From: Nephrocerus scutellatus | Lineage: Eukaryota; Arthropoda; Insecta; Diptera; Pipunculidae | Reading direction: 5' to 3' | Assembly (NCBI GenBank): GCA_947095585.1 | Contig: OX352763.1 | Coordinates: 22,431,462 to 22,495,461 of the forward strand | Length of the DNA: 64,000 bases | Part shown: positions 44,941 to 57,529 of the stretch, one piece after another | Layout: every line of letters begins with the position of its first letter | Numbering within the stretch: position 1 is the first letter of the stretch | Notes under the pieces: generated by a model | What the model was told of the DNA's origin: nothing | The model's input: only the letters and a program-made list of their open reading frames with translations | Databases searched by the model: none | Made by a program: the position numbers and the translations under genes

Positions 44941-47900
44941 TTAGTTCCCCGTCATTGAAACTATACTCGCCCTGCGAAGTGTCGGCTCTGAACCTTTTTG
45001 GCGTTTTGGAACAAGGAAGCCTAAAAAGCCACTGATAATGAGCGATATTCCTGAAGCTAAAAAAGCCGCTTCGCAATGATTGACTATGAGTATTCCTGTA
45101 ATGTTAGCACCAACGACACTCCCCAAGCGGCCCATCATCAGCGAAATGCAAATGGCCATGGCTCTGGAAATAAAATAAAAAAAATGGTTAATGAATTTTA
45201 ATTAGGAACTTTATAAATCATTGAACCTCAATTGAGTTGGGTACAAGTCCACAGTGGCTGCACTAAGAACGTTGATTCCCAGACCACAGCACAATAGAAT
45301 TACGTATACGTATATTGCTATCATAGGTATATCAATGTAGACAACAACAACTCCACATGCCCCGCAGACTGCAAGGCAAACAACTGCAAGGAAACAAAAA
45401 ATTCAGCTTTGATCCCCTATACATATTGCACTTCCCTTAATACCTACATAGAATTGCCATTTTCTCCACATTGTTTATGATAATTCCAATCACAGCAAAA
45501 CCCACAGCGTATAAAACTTCAAGAACTAAAGAATGGTGATAGGTAGAGGTTTCGAGTTTCTCATTGCATTCCCCAACTGTTGCAGTCTGATTTGCTTCCA
45601 CAGTAGCGTCGTAGTCCATCTCGAAAGTACTCGCGTGCTTGGCATAGACAACATCGCAAATGTACGTCCTATTTCCAGGATTTTCTTTCATGAATTCAGC
45701 TACACTATTTAATATGTGTGGAAACCACATGTACATTCCATTTGATGTGACAAAAATCCAAAATTGAATCGTACAAATAAGAAGGGTAGTGCGCATGTGT
45801 TCGCGATTGAAAAGTGGTTGCGTTTGTGACCACATGGAACTTAAAAGAGCAGCTGCTGGATTTGTCTTCACCGCGTCTACCTTTGGTCGTCTAGCAGACT
45901 CGAGGTCTTCCAAGACATTAGTAATCTATACAGAAAATAAATTGATTGCATTATTAAACATATCTTTTACTCAATGGCACTTACTGGGTATTCCTCACGG
46001 CTCTTTCCCGTATTCGAGTGAAAAATATTTTGCAATATTTTCAAAGTTTTATCTTTGTTGCCTTGCGATAGAAGGAACTTTGGACTCTCGGGAATTGCGA
46101 ACAGACACAATCCACAAATTAAGCCCGGAACTCCGCACACCACCATGAAGAGGCGCCACGGTTTATATGTTATGTTTAGGATTGGGATAATAACGCGCCA
46201 ATCCTGATTGATTACAAGCCACGCTAGTGCGGGCAACATCATTGCACCAACACCAAAGATAAATGCTGCACCCATGATGGCTCGTGAACGATTTTTAGTC
46301 GTATGGAATTCACCAAGGTAGGCGTAAACAGTTGCTGATCCACCAGAAACGCTATATGAAAATCCATGGTTGACATTGGTTAAATTATTATCCTAATACT
46401 TATAAGAGTGTTACTCTGTGAGTATCGATACAGAGTTTTAAGGAATAATGGTTAATTGATCGAAACTAATTTATTATTTTTCAAATTATTCTTCTTTGGA
46501 TACAATTTTGTATTACAATGAACACGTAAATACCGCTGTGAAAAAGGAAAGAGCCGCTTTTATGGCTCTGAAAAATTTATTTTATTTACGCCATCTGAGA
46601 TGGGATGTGAAGGTCCTTTGTTACCAGACGTACGTAAGACCAATTTTAACGTATGCGTGTCCAATATGGTGGAACACCACTCCCTCAAATATGGAAAAAA
46701 TCCGCGTCCTTGAGAGGAAATGTCTAAGAGCGTGTATGAGTATGTATAGAAGCGAACATTCCGATTATAGACATTATGTGTAGAATAATAAACTCTTGGA
46801 CGCTTCTGGAGTGTCCAGAATCGATAATGTTATTCTAGTTCTACTTCGAGAGAGCACTGGAGAATTGATACCACCGGAGGCTTTCTTGCATCTGGATTAA
46901 CTGGGCTATTTGTTGGACATACAACGTGCCCATAATCTAACATGTTGCTAGAAAGGCAACAGACAAACGCCTCCGACATGATTCAATGACTTTGGGTAAA
47001 CGGGTTGCTAAATGGAGATACTACAGTAACATACCTGAACGATACAATAATAAAAACAACGTCTCGGGTAGTCCGCACAGTGGATCATGGAGTTGTCATA
47101 CTGGCAGCTCTATGATGCCAGTTGTGCTGGAGCCTTGGGACGATGCCGACGAAATATTAGGGAATAGTAGCCCAGACGGCCGAACTTATCGGGATGATAT
47201 TTAAGGGTTTTACATAAATTGTTAGTGGCCAGATGATTTTGACAGAAATCTGACAACCGGAAGTGACAGTTTACTTAGACAGTTTTTCGAGTTTTTGCAA
47301 ATAACTCAGAAAGTATAGCACTTAGGAGAAATCTGTTAAGAAAGAAAGCAAAAGAAATTTAAACAAAAAACAAAAAAAAAATAAAAAAGTTTAAAAAAAA
47401 TTTAGTACATATATATATATAAGTCGTGTTGTACCCACACCTCAATTTTTCTTTCAAAAATACAATATATAACAAAATACAAATTATAGAAGAAAAAATA
47501 TAGCGATAAATATAAAGCTTAATTTAAATATAGAATATAATGACAACCAATCTGATCATTTATATAAATATACTAATATACCTTGTAATTTTCGTTAAAT
47601 GGAATAAGTGATTTGCTAAAAAAAACCCAGCGAATCGGCGCCTAAAAAGGCAAAAGTTATTGCATCAGCTGGAAAGTTTTCTTGTCAGGCAGGAGTTATA
47701 ATAATAATAGATTGTATTTTTAAAGAAACCTGTCCGCAATCCTTAAGGCAAGTAAGTAGGTTATTGAGGAAATCATTTTTTTTCGAACAAGGTGGGGGAT
47801 TACCACACATTTCACAGTTAACACGCGCCACGCGTGACTCGCGACAAGTGTCACCCGCGGTATATCAGAAATGCCAAACGACTTTCAGCTGCTCACAACT

Positions 47901-49396
47901 CTTTAAGTCGTGTGAAAGCTTAAAAGGACGCCAAAAAATAGTCTACGAGTTGGGTCCTTTTTGAAAGATTAACCCATTTTCCACGCATCACACGCGACTC
48001 GCAACACATGTCTTAGGCAGGATATCAAAAAGGGGGCATAACGCTGATCTGCTTTCAAAATTTTAGCTCTTTTGGTCGGGTGAAAGGTGGTTATAAAGGA
48101 CCCCAAAATAGTTGACGTGGTAGGGCCTAATTCAAAGATTAACCGACTTTCCATGCAACACACGTACCACACCCGACTCGTGACTGAATGAGCTGCTCAC
48201 AAAATTTCAGCTCGCTAAGTCACGTGAAAGGTGGTTAAAAAGGATTTAAAAGAAGTTGCAAAAACGGACAGACAGGAAAAGTCAAGTTAAATAAAATAAA
48301 TAATATATATAAATAAAATCTCAAAAAAGCTCGTTAAAAAAGACGCCAAAATAGTCTACGAGGTGGGGCCTATTTCAAAGAATCCATACAACGACGACGT
48401 AAACATTGGATTTCTGAAAACATAGATGGGCTTGAACTTTTTGGGAATGATCAGTACGAGGAGGAAGAAAACTCCCGAAGTACGGCGGATAGCGAAACAT
48501 TTAATTTCATTGAAGATAATCTTAATCTTCATAAATTGAAGGAGTTGGCTGTGATCTTTATTGAGAAAACACAGTCTAAAATGTTAGCCATCTTCTTCTC
48601 AAATAGAGTACATATATTCCTACTTACCTGTGAATTTGTAACTTTTGTTTCTGTCTTTCTATTGTTTTTGTTAAAGTTAATAATTTAAATAAATGAATGA
48701 AATTGTGATATAAACTAAGAAGTTTATATCACAAAGTTTTATTATTATTTACTTTGTTAATTCGCTGTTTTATGTTCATCTTTAACTCGGAAATTTGTGA
48801 CTCGGTTTTTGCAACAACCTCAATTAATGCAATAGCCCCGATTTCTATTAGTCGCGTTAACGGAGGTCGCCCTGTATAAATTCTCTATTTTATTATTAGG
48901 ACTCACCAAAAACCGTTTATAAACCTCAAAACGACCAACAACCAAAAGGTATTTGCGAAACTCGACATAAATGTGACAACGAAACCGATCAGCAAAGTGG
49001 GACGCATTATATTCCGTCGGCCTGTTGTGTCCGCCAGGAAACCCCACCAATGTGAACTCGTTATGATTCCTGCAAATCCGATAGCACTAAGTATACCTCG
49101 CTGTTGGATGGTCAGTTGAAGATCACATTGTGACACGGGCAATACGAAACTCATGGAAAGTGTCTCGAGTAAAACATTCGAAAGGATCAATCCGGAAACG
49201 ATAATCAGGAAATAATTGAATTTGCCAAATTCTGAAATTTATGGTACTCAAATCATTCTTAACCAACAATATGTTTGCCCCAACAACTTACTTGTTTCTG
49301 CTAAAGCACTCTCAAAGTATTCCGATCCCTTGCTTGCCTCACGTTGTCCAGCGATTACATTTCCACCCTCAATTTTTGCAATTGTCTTAGCGGGTT
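44941..49396 (-). CDS. SV2-like major facilitator transporter, copy B (first exon not found)
   Basis: Exons on the minus strand: 49292-49396, 48907-49231, 45985-46351, 45448-45925, 45227-45383, 44941-45163. Phases agree, for about 552 residues without the first exon. Landmarks mirror copy A: EYFESALAET, then KFGKFNYFLIIVSG; GFLADTTGRRNI; PESPKFLLSQGNK; TSNGMYMWFPHILNSVAEF; a loop with NPGNRT; and TVDLYPTQLRAMAICISLMM. Exon sizes 325 and 157 are identical to copy A. Copy A's exons 318+130 correspond to one 478-bp exon here, so one intron was gained or lost. The intron 46352-48906 is enlarged by LINE and CACGCG repeats. A splice-spanning GFC replaces GFF of copy A. A membrane transporter of unknown substrate; the tandem orientation shows local duplication. 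A start within the 5' exon (MFSYFLKEP) is possible but less likely than a separate first exon. Confidence 0.92.
46486..47215 (+). mobile_element. LINE reverse transcriptase C-terminal fragment
   Basis: The frame 46496-46783 reads HVNTAVKKERAAFMALKNLF, then CYQTYVRPILTYACPIWW and VLERKCLRACMSMYR. This is the RT thumb region (xxxRPxLTYAxPxW) of I/jockey-type LINEs. Frameshifted remains continue to about 47.2 kb (SWSCHTGSSMMPVVLEPWDD), whose assignment is weaker. It lies in the long intron of transporter B. Confidence 0.78.
47800..48380 (+). repeat. CACGCG-type interspersed repeat, about three units
   Basis: Units of about 175-180 bp share CACGCGACTCGCNACACATGT, TCAGCTCTTTTGGTCGNGTG, AAAGGTGGTTAAAAAGGAC, CCAAAATAGTCTACGAGGTG and GGGCCTATTTCAAAGATTAA. 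The final partial unit runs into unrelated sequence at about 48380. Confidence 0.72.
48337..48690 (+). other. Open frame of unknown nature in transporter B intron
   Basis: A frame without an early ATG runs from 48337 to a TAA near 48688. Part of it is coding-like, with charged segments (QRRRKHWISENIDGLELFGN, DQYEEEENSRS, FNFIEDNLNLHKLKELA) followed by a hydrophobic tail. Its start lies in repeat sequence. It could be a piece of a mobile-element protein or chance. No family recognised. Confidence 0.3.
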
Positions 49397-49559
49397 CTTT
49401 AAGGAAGTATGAAAACATTTTAGGATTTCGATTCAAATTAATTTGCTCACAAAATATTGATATTGCACATTGATCGTGTATTAATATAACTATAATTTTA
49501 TCCAGGAAAAGTTTACCATCTGGCTGAATAAGCAATAGCAAAAATAACGACAAATAAAC

Positions 49560-52500
49560 TCAGACTACAATAACAACCACTAATTCATAAATCTTAATTA
49601 GAAATTTCAATTTTAAAAGTCTGGAAATGGTGATAAAATCGTATTACAGACTAAGCGTTCGAAGCTGTGGGCGCTGCTCAATTCCTATATGTAAAACGTG
49701 TGCGGACTGTGGCTGGCTCGATTCGCTACAGCTCTGTTTGCTTGTTAATTTAAAGCGATTTGGCGTACGCTGTGAATAATTTCAACAATAAAGTATATTG
49801 ATACACATACAGTTTGATGTTGTTGTTATTGATTTGTTCTGTGGCTCAAAATATGATAAAACATCGTTAAGCTGAACCTGAAGTAAACTACTGCCAATAT
49901 CAATGCCTTGCACTGGGATTGCCTAAGTGTAAGTGCTATGGTTATACAGGGGCCGGCGATCGAAGTGTTACTAACAGCGCTTTCGATTTGCTGGGTACAG
50001 TGAAGGTTTGGTGTCCCATTTCGACAGCGTTCTCGACGAAAACAAGATAACGCGGTAGAAATTTGACACCATCACCATCACCAGAATGTAGGTAATTTTG
50101 TCATTTATAATTATTTTTAATAAGATTTTCTAGAGAATGTTAAAAACTTTTCAAATTTTTGGAAAACGCGTTACTGCTCGATATAGTCACCTTTGACTCT
50201 ACAAAGAACAACAATTAATAACTGTGTCTGTTGTAATCTAATACATTTGTTTACATGTATGAATGTGTTTTTATTTGCTATTGTTGAAGAATATTTAGTT
50301 GTTTTTATAAGACGTACGTGTTTCAGCGTAAAAAATATGTACACAACATTTTAATATTTTTCAGCTTTATTTTGACTACAAAACTGTGTTGTTAATTATA
50401 AGTTTGAAGTTCCCGAAAACATAATTACATATAATAGGTATGCACAAAGCGGATGGTCGCGAAATGTTAGGTCCTAGACGACAGTAATGTCTGTCGCTAA
50501 TTATTGCTGTTTAATTTTTTAATTATTTTTATTAGCTCGCTTTCTTATGTCTGTCTGATCGGGTGGAATTTTGTAATTTATTTTAAACTAACTTCCCATT
50601 GAGCTAGAGACTTAAAACTTTAAACATAGCTTAGAACGGGATGAACATTGACAAACATAATAACGCGAGTTTGCAACTTGTTTCAGATCAGAGCAGACTT
50701 CTACGCACAATGCTAAGCGTTTTTAATTAAAAGTGCATTTTTATTAGTTAACATGTTTTGTTTAAAGAAAAGGTGGACGTCAATCAACAAAACACATATA
50801 TACTTAGTAATGATAGTATGAGTCGTTCAGCCAATCACTGCTAGAATCCTATCCTAAAGGATCTAGAAGAAGTTCAAAATTTTTAATACAGAACCTGAGA
50901 TAAGATGGTATAAATATATACCAAGCTAAGAACTCTGGCTTTAAATAAAACCTCAGTCGTGTTGTCGTATGTTGTATAACAGACATTTATATTTTATCTT
51001 TCTTTATTTCTATATAAATACATATCTAAATGCCAATGAAAGTATGCGTACACGAACAGATCAGCAACACGGTATTTTTAAACATATCTATGGGAAACTT
51101 GGAAATTTTCAAACTGATAAAATTTGAAAACAATTTGTAAAGGCTTCTAATACCGAGCAGTGGTTTTTTTTCCAATTGATTCATCATTTATTCTCCCTGA
51201 TTTTGCAACGCCCACCCTCTGCTAAGCATTATAAGTTTGCAAATCCTTTGAGCGTGTGTACATTATAAAAAACAGTCTCATTGTTAAGGTCGGTAGTATT
51301 TCAATCGTGCAATGAAAGCGCTGAAGTTTGTACGTAAATGAATTTCACCAACTATCTATCACTACCCACCCACCCAAAGCAGAACAAAAATAAAAAAAAA
51401 CCTATAAAATTAAAAATTTTCATCGAAATATTCTAATCGGAGATACACATGTGTGTAAAGTTTGAAAAAAATCGGGTAAATATTGAAAAAAAATATACCT
51501 ATATGGGAACCACTCGGCATTGGGGCCAAAATTATAAGAGAAAGTGTTGTCATCGGAGATACACATATGTGCAAAGTTTGAATAAAATCAGGATTAAGGC
51601 AATGGATTAAACATTGATTACAAGATTTGTCGACAAACACATTTGGCCGCGAAGTTAATATAGAAAATTTTAAAAACAATCTTGGGCTAACTCGTTGATT
51701 TTAGCAGCTTTTAAGTGCCTGGAACTAAAAGTACGAGCCTGCAGCCTTTTGCAAGGATGCAATTGCTGACGTTACGGCCTAAATATAATTAGTGCGCCAC
51801 GGGCGTTGCCTTAACCTAGGAAATATGAATTACCTCCATAACGAAAGGACTTGGCCTGGAAAGATAAGTCTTGGTTTTGATCTTACATATTGGTAACTTT
51901 GTCTTGGTCTAAGTCCTTTAGACTAAAAACTTAAAAAATCCAATTGACTATTGAAAGAAGTCTTAAAATACACGATAATTTTAGATATAAGTGCAGGCGC
52001 CTGAAGATTATAGTATTATGATTTTGATTATCCCTTTGTTTCATATAAACCGGAGGACCTTTAAGATACTGGGGCTTTACAGAAAAATGTCCTGTCTGAA
52101 ATCAGTGAAACTACTTGAAATAATTGCTATATGCAATTTTTTGGATGATTTCGCTAAGGACGTTAAAATCACAACGAATTTATAACGATAGAATATATAC
52201 TGACTAAAAATAATTACCACTTTTTAACATTTATTTATATTTATCATATATTTATCAATTGATTGAACATTTTTAAATTTGAGAAAAAAAGTCAGTAAGT
52301 TTTTTTCCATTTTATGGAAATTGATTTTGGTTTTTCAATAAACTTAAACATAAATAAGGACTACTTTTGTTTGTTGTTTTGTGAACATTTCATAGAACAT
52401 AGAATATTCATCAGGACAACAAAGAAAACTGCACAATAACATTAACAGTATTTTTTAAATATATTTATAAAAATATCTAAATCAATATTAGAATATTTAA

Positions 52501-54780
52501 TTAAACGAAAAACCGTATTTACCTTTTGGATCGCTGACTTTTTCTTTGCATTCGCACATTTTTACACAACTGTTAACTTTTTGTTAAATTTAAAATAAAA
52601 TGCCTTGAATCGCGCCACCAAAGATCAACAATTTGGAATTATTCATTAACAGAAAAAAATCTTATACACTACAACTTTGTATAATAATAAAAAATATATT
52701 TAGTATATGGCAAAAAAAATCCTTAAAAAAATCTTCGAGTATTTCACTTTTTTGGACCAACCGCACTGTTCGGCTCACAACGCCGTTCGAAAAGCTTCTG
52801 TCCTCGACGGCCGCCAGATGTGCAAAAATATAAAGGTTTATACCCAGCCCGAGTGCCCGTAGTACGACAATAAAGCTAAGCAACTTTGAAGCCTTATATA
52901 GATTTCACTGCCCAATAAATAATAAAAACAGCTGAAAAGCACTACCAATCGAGAGATCGTTTAACCTGAAACTGATCTCGAATAGAATTGAATTCAATAC
53001 TAGCTAATGGTCTTGCCAGCAGCAATTTATTATACTACTAACCAAAGCTAAGCTAAGCTGAGTTAAGGGTTGATATGCAATAGTAGCAAGTTGCTGTAGT
53101 ATGCGTAGGAGTACTAGAAATAGCAGCAACATAAACGTTATATGAAAAAACAATAAATTTACCTACATCAGTTTAGGTGATCTTGAGAAATGATACTGAT
53201 ACCGAGTGCTTGAACTTAGGTGCGTTAATCACCTTATATATTAACAAATCACTTAATTAGGTATTCTTAAGCCATAAACGATTGTAGGGTTTGTAGGAAT
53301 TCTACCAAATTTGGCCTTAAGGCATAAAATCTTTTGTTTACTTTTTTTTTGGGTAAAAATGGAGTATGGTTGCGAAATTATGAAGAAGATCACCTTAAAC
53401 TATGTACATACTGAAAAACTACAAATATTGGTAGCTGATGGTGGTGTAGATAACGACACTTTATACAAAAAGATATATAGTGCTGTGGGGAATTGCCTTA
53501 AAAACTCTAAGCTCATGGTAATAAAGTAATAAACAAATTAAAGTGACATGGAATTTTCGCTAGCAACAATAGGAATATCACAACCGCAATTAGATACATA
53601 TAGGTAGATCGTGTATACTAAGAGTGGCGCGTCACACAGAATTATGTCGCTGCTAATCTATCACCCCGTCGTCGTCGTCGTCATCGTCAACACAGAGTAT
53701 AGCAACGTTGAACGTTCATTCATTAGGAATTTGAGGAGACAACTTGGCTTTATCGTTTTGTTGTCGTTGGCATGGCGTTTGTCGCGCGACTTCAGTACAA
53801 CGACTTTTTCCTGTATTGGCGGCGGTAGCGGGCGTTACTTGACTTATTTTGCTTCCGTACTTCTCTGATGACTTATGGATTTCAATTGAGTTTCAATATT
53901 ATCTTTTAAACTTACTTATAGAAATGGAATTGCAGAATCTATAAGTGAGAGCGGACACATACATAAACATGGACTAATGCGAAATGCAATTATTGTGTCG
54001 ATTAGGATAACAGAATTACAGAAAGTTATTAAAATATGATTAACATTGGAAGGGAAATGAACGTAACTGGGGAGGGGAAAGATGAAGAGAATATATATAT
54101 GGCTTCAAACATTTTTTTAAAGAGTTTTTATGTTATTTTCTAAGTTATTTCTTAATATCGATTAGAAAAAGGCAGCTACAATTTTGCACAAATACAAAAT
54201 CTCATAAAACTGTTCACCAATTAACCACTGATTCACTTCGACACTTAAACTGGATTGAATTGTATTTCTAATTTCATGCATGCAAACCAGCAATAAAGGC
54301 CGATCTTCGAGTTGATCGAGAACTTATTGAAAGTGTCAACACCTTTTATAGGGAACACTTTCACACAGAGACGTGTCTATTAGCACGCCGTTATGTATAG
54401 AAGTGATCTAAATGATACCTGATAAATAATAGAACTCATTATTGACAAGCGAACGATCTATATTATATATAAGGGAGAGGTTGCCTGTGTGGTAATCTAA
54501 CACAGTTTTAAAAAGGAAATTTCAATATCTCAATGACTTAAAAATTTAAGAAGCATGTTAGGCCCAGATACATCCGGAATTGTAGCTCCACCTGAGTAAG
54601 TTTACCTCAAAAAGGTTGTAACAGACAAAATATCTGAATGTAAAACAAAAATACATACAATGGGCAAAGAGTTGTTTACAAGCTAAGCTTTTTAGACAGT
54701 TAAATCCACAGGATGTTATCGCACCCAATTAAGCAGCACATTTTTTTATTTGAATTTCCTATACTAGGTTTGCATAATTG
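49560..54780. other. Long AT-rich stretch without recognisable genes
   Basis: The left end should contain the promoter and first exon of transporter B, which I could not identify. At 51440-51675 two copies of the GCAAAGTTTGAATAAAAT-type repeat occur. At 53671-53692 there is a short (GTC)n run. Other open frames are short and compositionally random. Confidence 0.5.
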
Positions 54781-55480
54781 AGTTAACCCAGGGTTAGCTT
54801 AAGTTGATGTGCATGGAAACGGTAATTAGAGTTAAGTTTCGTTAAATCCAAATAAAATCCACGAAACTAGAGCGATTAAGTTAGGTTTGTCTGACATTTC
54901 ATTTGTAAGAAACTAAATCACATCTATCAAACTAACTCTATTCTGTTCATGGAAACGCTACAAGTTAGCGCCGCCAGGTTATTAACTCGACTGAAATTAT
55001 TTCATGCAAATAATGGAAACGAAATTATAGTTAAGTTTCGTTAAATCCAAATAAACTCCACGAAACTAGAGCGGTTCATTTAGGTTTGTCTGACATTTCA
55101 TTTGTAAGAAACTAGAAGGCTCTGTCAAATTAACTCTTCTCTGTTCATAGAAACGCTACGAGTTAGCGCCGCCATGTTCTTAACTCGATGAAACCTTAAC
55201 TCGACTCAAACTCAGTCATGGAAATAATGGAAACGCTAATTAGAGTTGAGTTTCGTTAAATCCATATAAACTCCACGAAACTAGAGCGGTTGAGTTATGT
55301 TTGTCTGACATTTCATTTGTAAGAAACTTGAACCTATCTGTTAAATTAACTCTACTCTGTAGATTTGTAAGAAACTTCGACTCAGCTGTCAAATTAACTC
55401 TACTCTGTTCATGAAAACGCTACGAGTTAGCAATGTTCCTAACGACGAAACTTTAACTCGATTCATCCTGTGTCATGGAA
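54781..55480. repeat. ~200-215-bp tandem array (three units plus a partial)
   Basis: Units share GTTAAGTTTCGTTAAATCCA, CCACGAAACTAGAGCG, TTTGTCTGACATTTCATTTG, AAATTAACTCT-CTCTGTTCAT, GGAAACGCTACGAGTTAGC and TAACTCGACT. Unit anchors are at 54831, 55030 and 55245. The last unit has an extra ~50-bp internal duplication. GAGTTAA and TTAACTC occur throughout in both orientations. Confidence 0.85.
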
Positions 55481-56600
55481 ACGTAGTACTAGATGGGTTT
55501 TGGGTTGCTATCCCAACTACAAAATTCTAAAATCAAAACCCAAATTTCAAATCATTTTTTTAGATTCTCTATATTGGGGTTCTGTAATTTGGGATTTTAA
55601 TTTAATGCTTTTTTTTAGATTTTGTATCAATGGGATTTTGTTTCTGGGGATTTAGTTACTATCCCCCAAGATGGGCTTTACCTTTTATATAAATTGAGTC
55701 TCATTCACTTGTAATGAAATATTGTAATAAATAAGTAATAATGATGTAATAAAATATTGATTTATAGAGACAGAGATGTAACTTAGAAACATCATAAAAC
55801 ATAGGTACGTTTATTTTGAATATCTAACAACACATTTCAACCTTTTTTTTAGTAAAAATGTTGTCGAAATTACCTAGGTAAGATAAAACCGTTCTTTAAG
55901 TGTGACAGCATACTACATACAGACCCAAATATGTCCCAAAACTGCAATTCATCATTAATTTGAAGAGCCTTCTGGAGAAAAATCTTCAACAAAACTTATT
56001 TGGAGTCTATTAATTGCCTGTAACATTTATTCGCTTAATAAAACTGGCAGGTTGATTTCTAGACCCAAATGCCACGCCAAACCCAAGTGCCAAGCACAAA
56101 TCTATTTTGAGATAATTTTTCAGCAGATATCACTTGATGATTATCTACAAAGACGAGATGGAAGGTGTCGTTGTTGTACGAGTATCTCAATAACAAATTT
56201 TTTTTAACGTATACACGGGAGGAAATCTCCGGTATTTAATTAAGTGAACAATTTTTTTCTAAAAAGATAACAAAAAACACACAAAGCTAAACAATATGAT
56301 CAAATAAACGATTGCAGAATTGATGTGTTGGTTTCGGGACCGAACGGCGCTATTGTGTAAAGTACAGCGCAGCTATATAGCGCGACAAGCTGACTTCTAA
56401 CAATCTAGCAATTTGAATTGAAATACAATTTTTATGGGTACTATTTGTACAAGTAACTTTAAAAGAACAAAACCGCGCTTTCCTTAGTAAATAGCTACTA
56501 ACTTGTCCTATGATGTACTTTACGATGATAACTATGATCTTGCACAAGATACTAATTTTATGTACTTCTTTAGGTGCAGCAATACAGTTCGGGGAGAACC
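55481..56600. other. AT-rich non-coding DNA
   Basis: No gene or known repeat recognised. Several TATCCC-AACTAC / TACTATCCCC phrases recur between 55509 and 55670. Confidence 0.5.
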
Positions 56601-56609
56601 TGGGCCTCA

Positions 56610-56700
56610 ACTCAGTGTCGGTGGTACAGTGGTTGGCACCGTTTGCTCCAACTAGGAGTACACCGGGTTCTATTCCAGGCGCATCCAAAAAAAAACTTAC
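56610..56700 (+). mobile_element. tRNA-like SINE head or tRNA pseudogene
   Basis: GGTGGTACAGTGGTTGGCAC fits a Pol III A box and, 33 bp later, CCGGGTTCTATTCCAGG fits a B box inside a near-paired T-arm. No paired acceptor stem is present, and an A-run follows. It is a different family from the common SINE. Confidence 0.45.
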
Positions 56701-57049
56701 GAGTTTTACTTCACCGCTCGGATCATCTAGATTCCAAATACGCACGATACCAGGCTGCACATGTGATATAGAGTTGCAATATACTGTTATATATTCACTC
56801 GGGTCAGTTAATGTATGAAGCAATCAAAATATAGAGCCAAAAATAAGGGTCTATGGACACAATATTGTCGTTTGTGAATTTTAACCCACCATAATACTTT
56901 CTTTGGCGGTCAGCCATCAGCAGAGTAGGGCGATTAACACAGAATGCTTCAGAAATGCATGTGGCCGTAGTTTTCCTCCAGTACAGGAAAAGCGAAATGA
57001 TCGGGCTAGTCCCTTCAAAGTAAGGTTGGCGCGAGGCCAATAACAAATA

Positions 57050-57525
57050 AGTAAAAAAACCATATTACGGAACCCCAAATCAGCCCCGGATACACTGATG
57101 AACGACGACGACCACGGCAACGAAAACGGCTAAACGGTTTAAGAATTTTCTCATGGAACGTACGCTCACTGTACAGAGCTCGATCTGCACAGCAACTAGC
57201 CGATACCAAACATAATGCTGACATAACAACAATTCAGGTGATGCGGTGGACGGGGAATGTTGTCTTACAAAAATCAGAATAAGACATATATGACAGCTGT
57301 CATGCAAGACAGCTTGTGCTCGGGGTGGGGTTTCTAGTCAGCAAAAGAATGAAACCCACCGTTATCGGCTTTAAAGCAGTAAATGAACAGCTATGCATCC
57401 TTTGCGTGCCGTGCAGATTTAAAAACATAAGCCTCATAAACGTTCACGCACCTACAGAGGATTCCCCAGATGATGAAAAAGAAGAATTCTTTGAATCAGT
57501 CGAACGGTCGACATCGCGGTAACGC
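57050..57525 (+). mobile_element. RTE-type LINE fragment, endonuclease part, plus orientation
   Basis: TCTCATGGAACGTACGCTC is followed by a frame at 57316-57510 reading RMKPTVIGFKAVNEQLCILC, then NISLINVHAPTEDSPDDEKE and EFFESVER. This is the AP endonuclease region of RTE/CR1-like LINEs (INVHAPTE block). It ends abruptly where the opposite-strand copy begins. Confidence 0.8.
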
Positions 57526-57529
57526 TCGT

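Noticed and set aside
49500..49520. CAGATG followed by GTAAAC as the first exon of transporter B
   Set aside because: The exon would end in phase 0, whereas the next exon (49292-49396) needs phase 1.
53611..53868. 85-codon frame with a VVVVV stretch
   Set aside because: It is caused by a (GTC)n simple repeat, with no similarity to known proteins.
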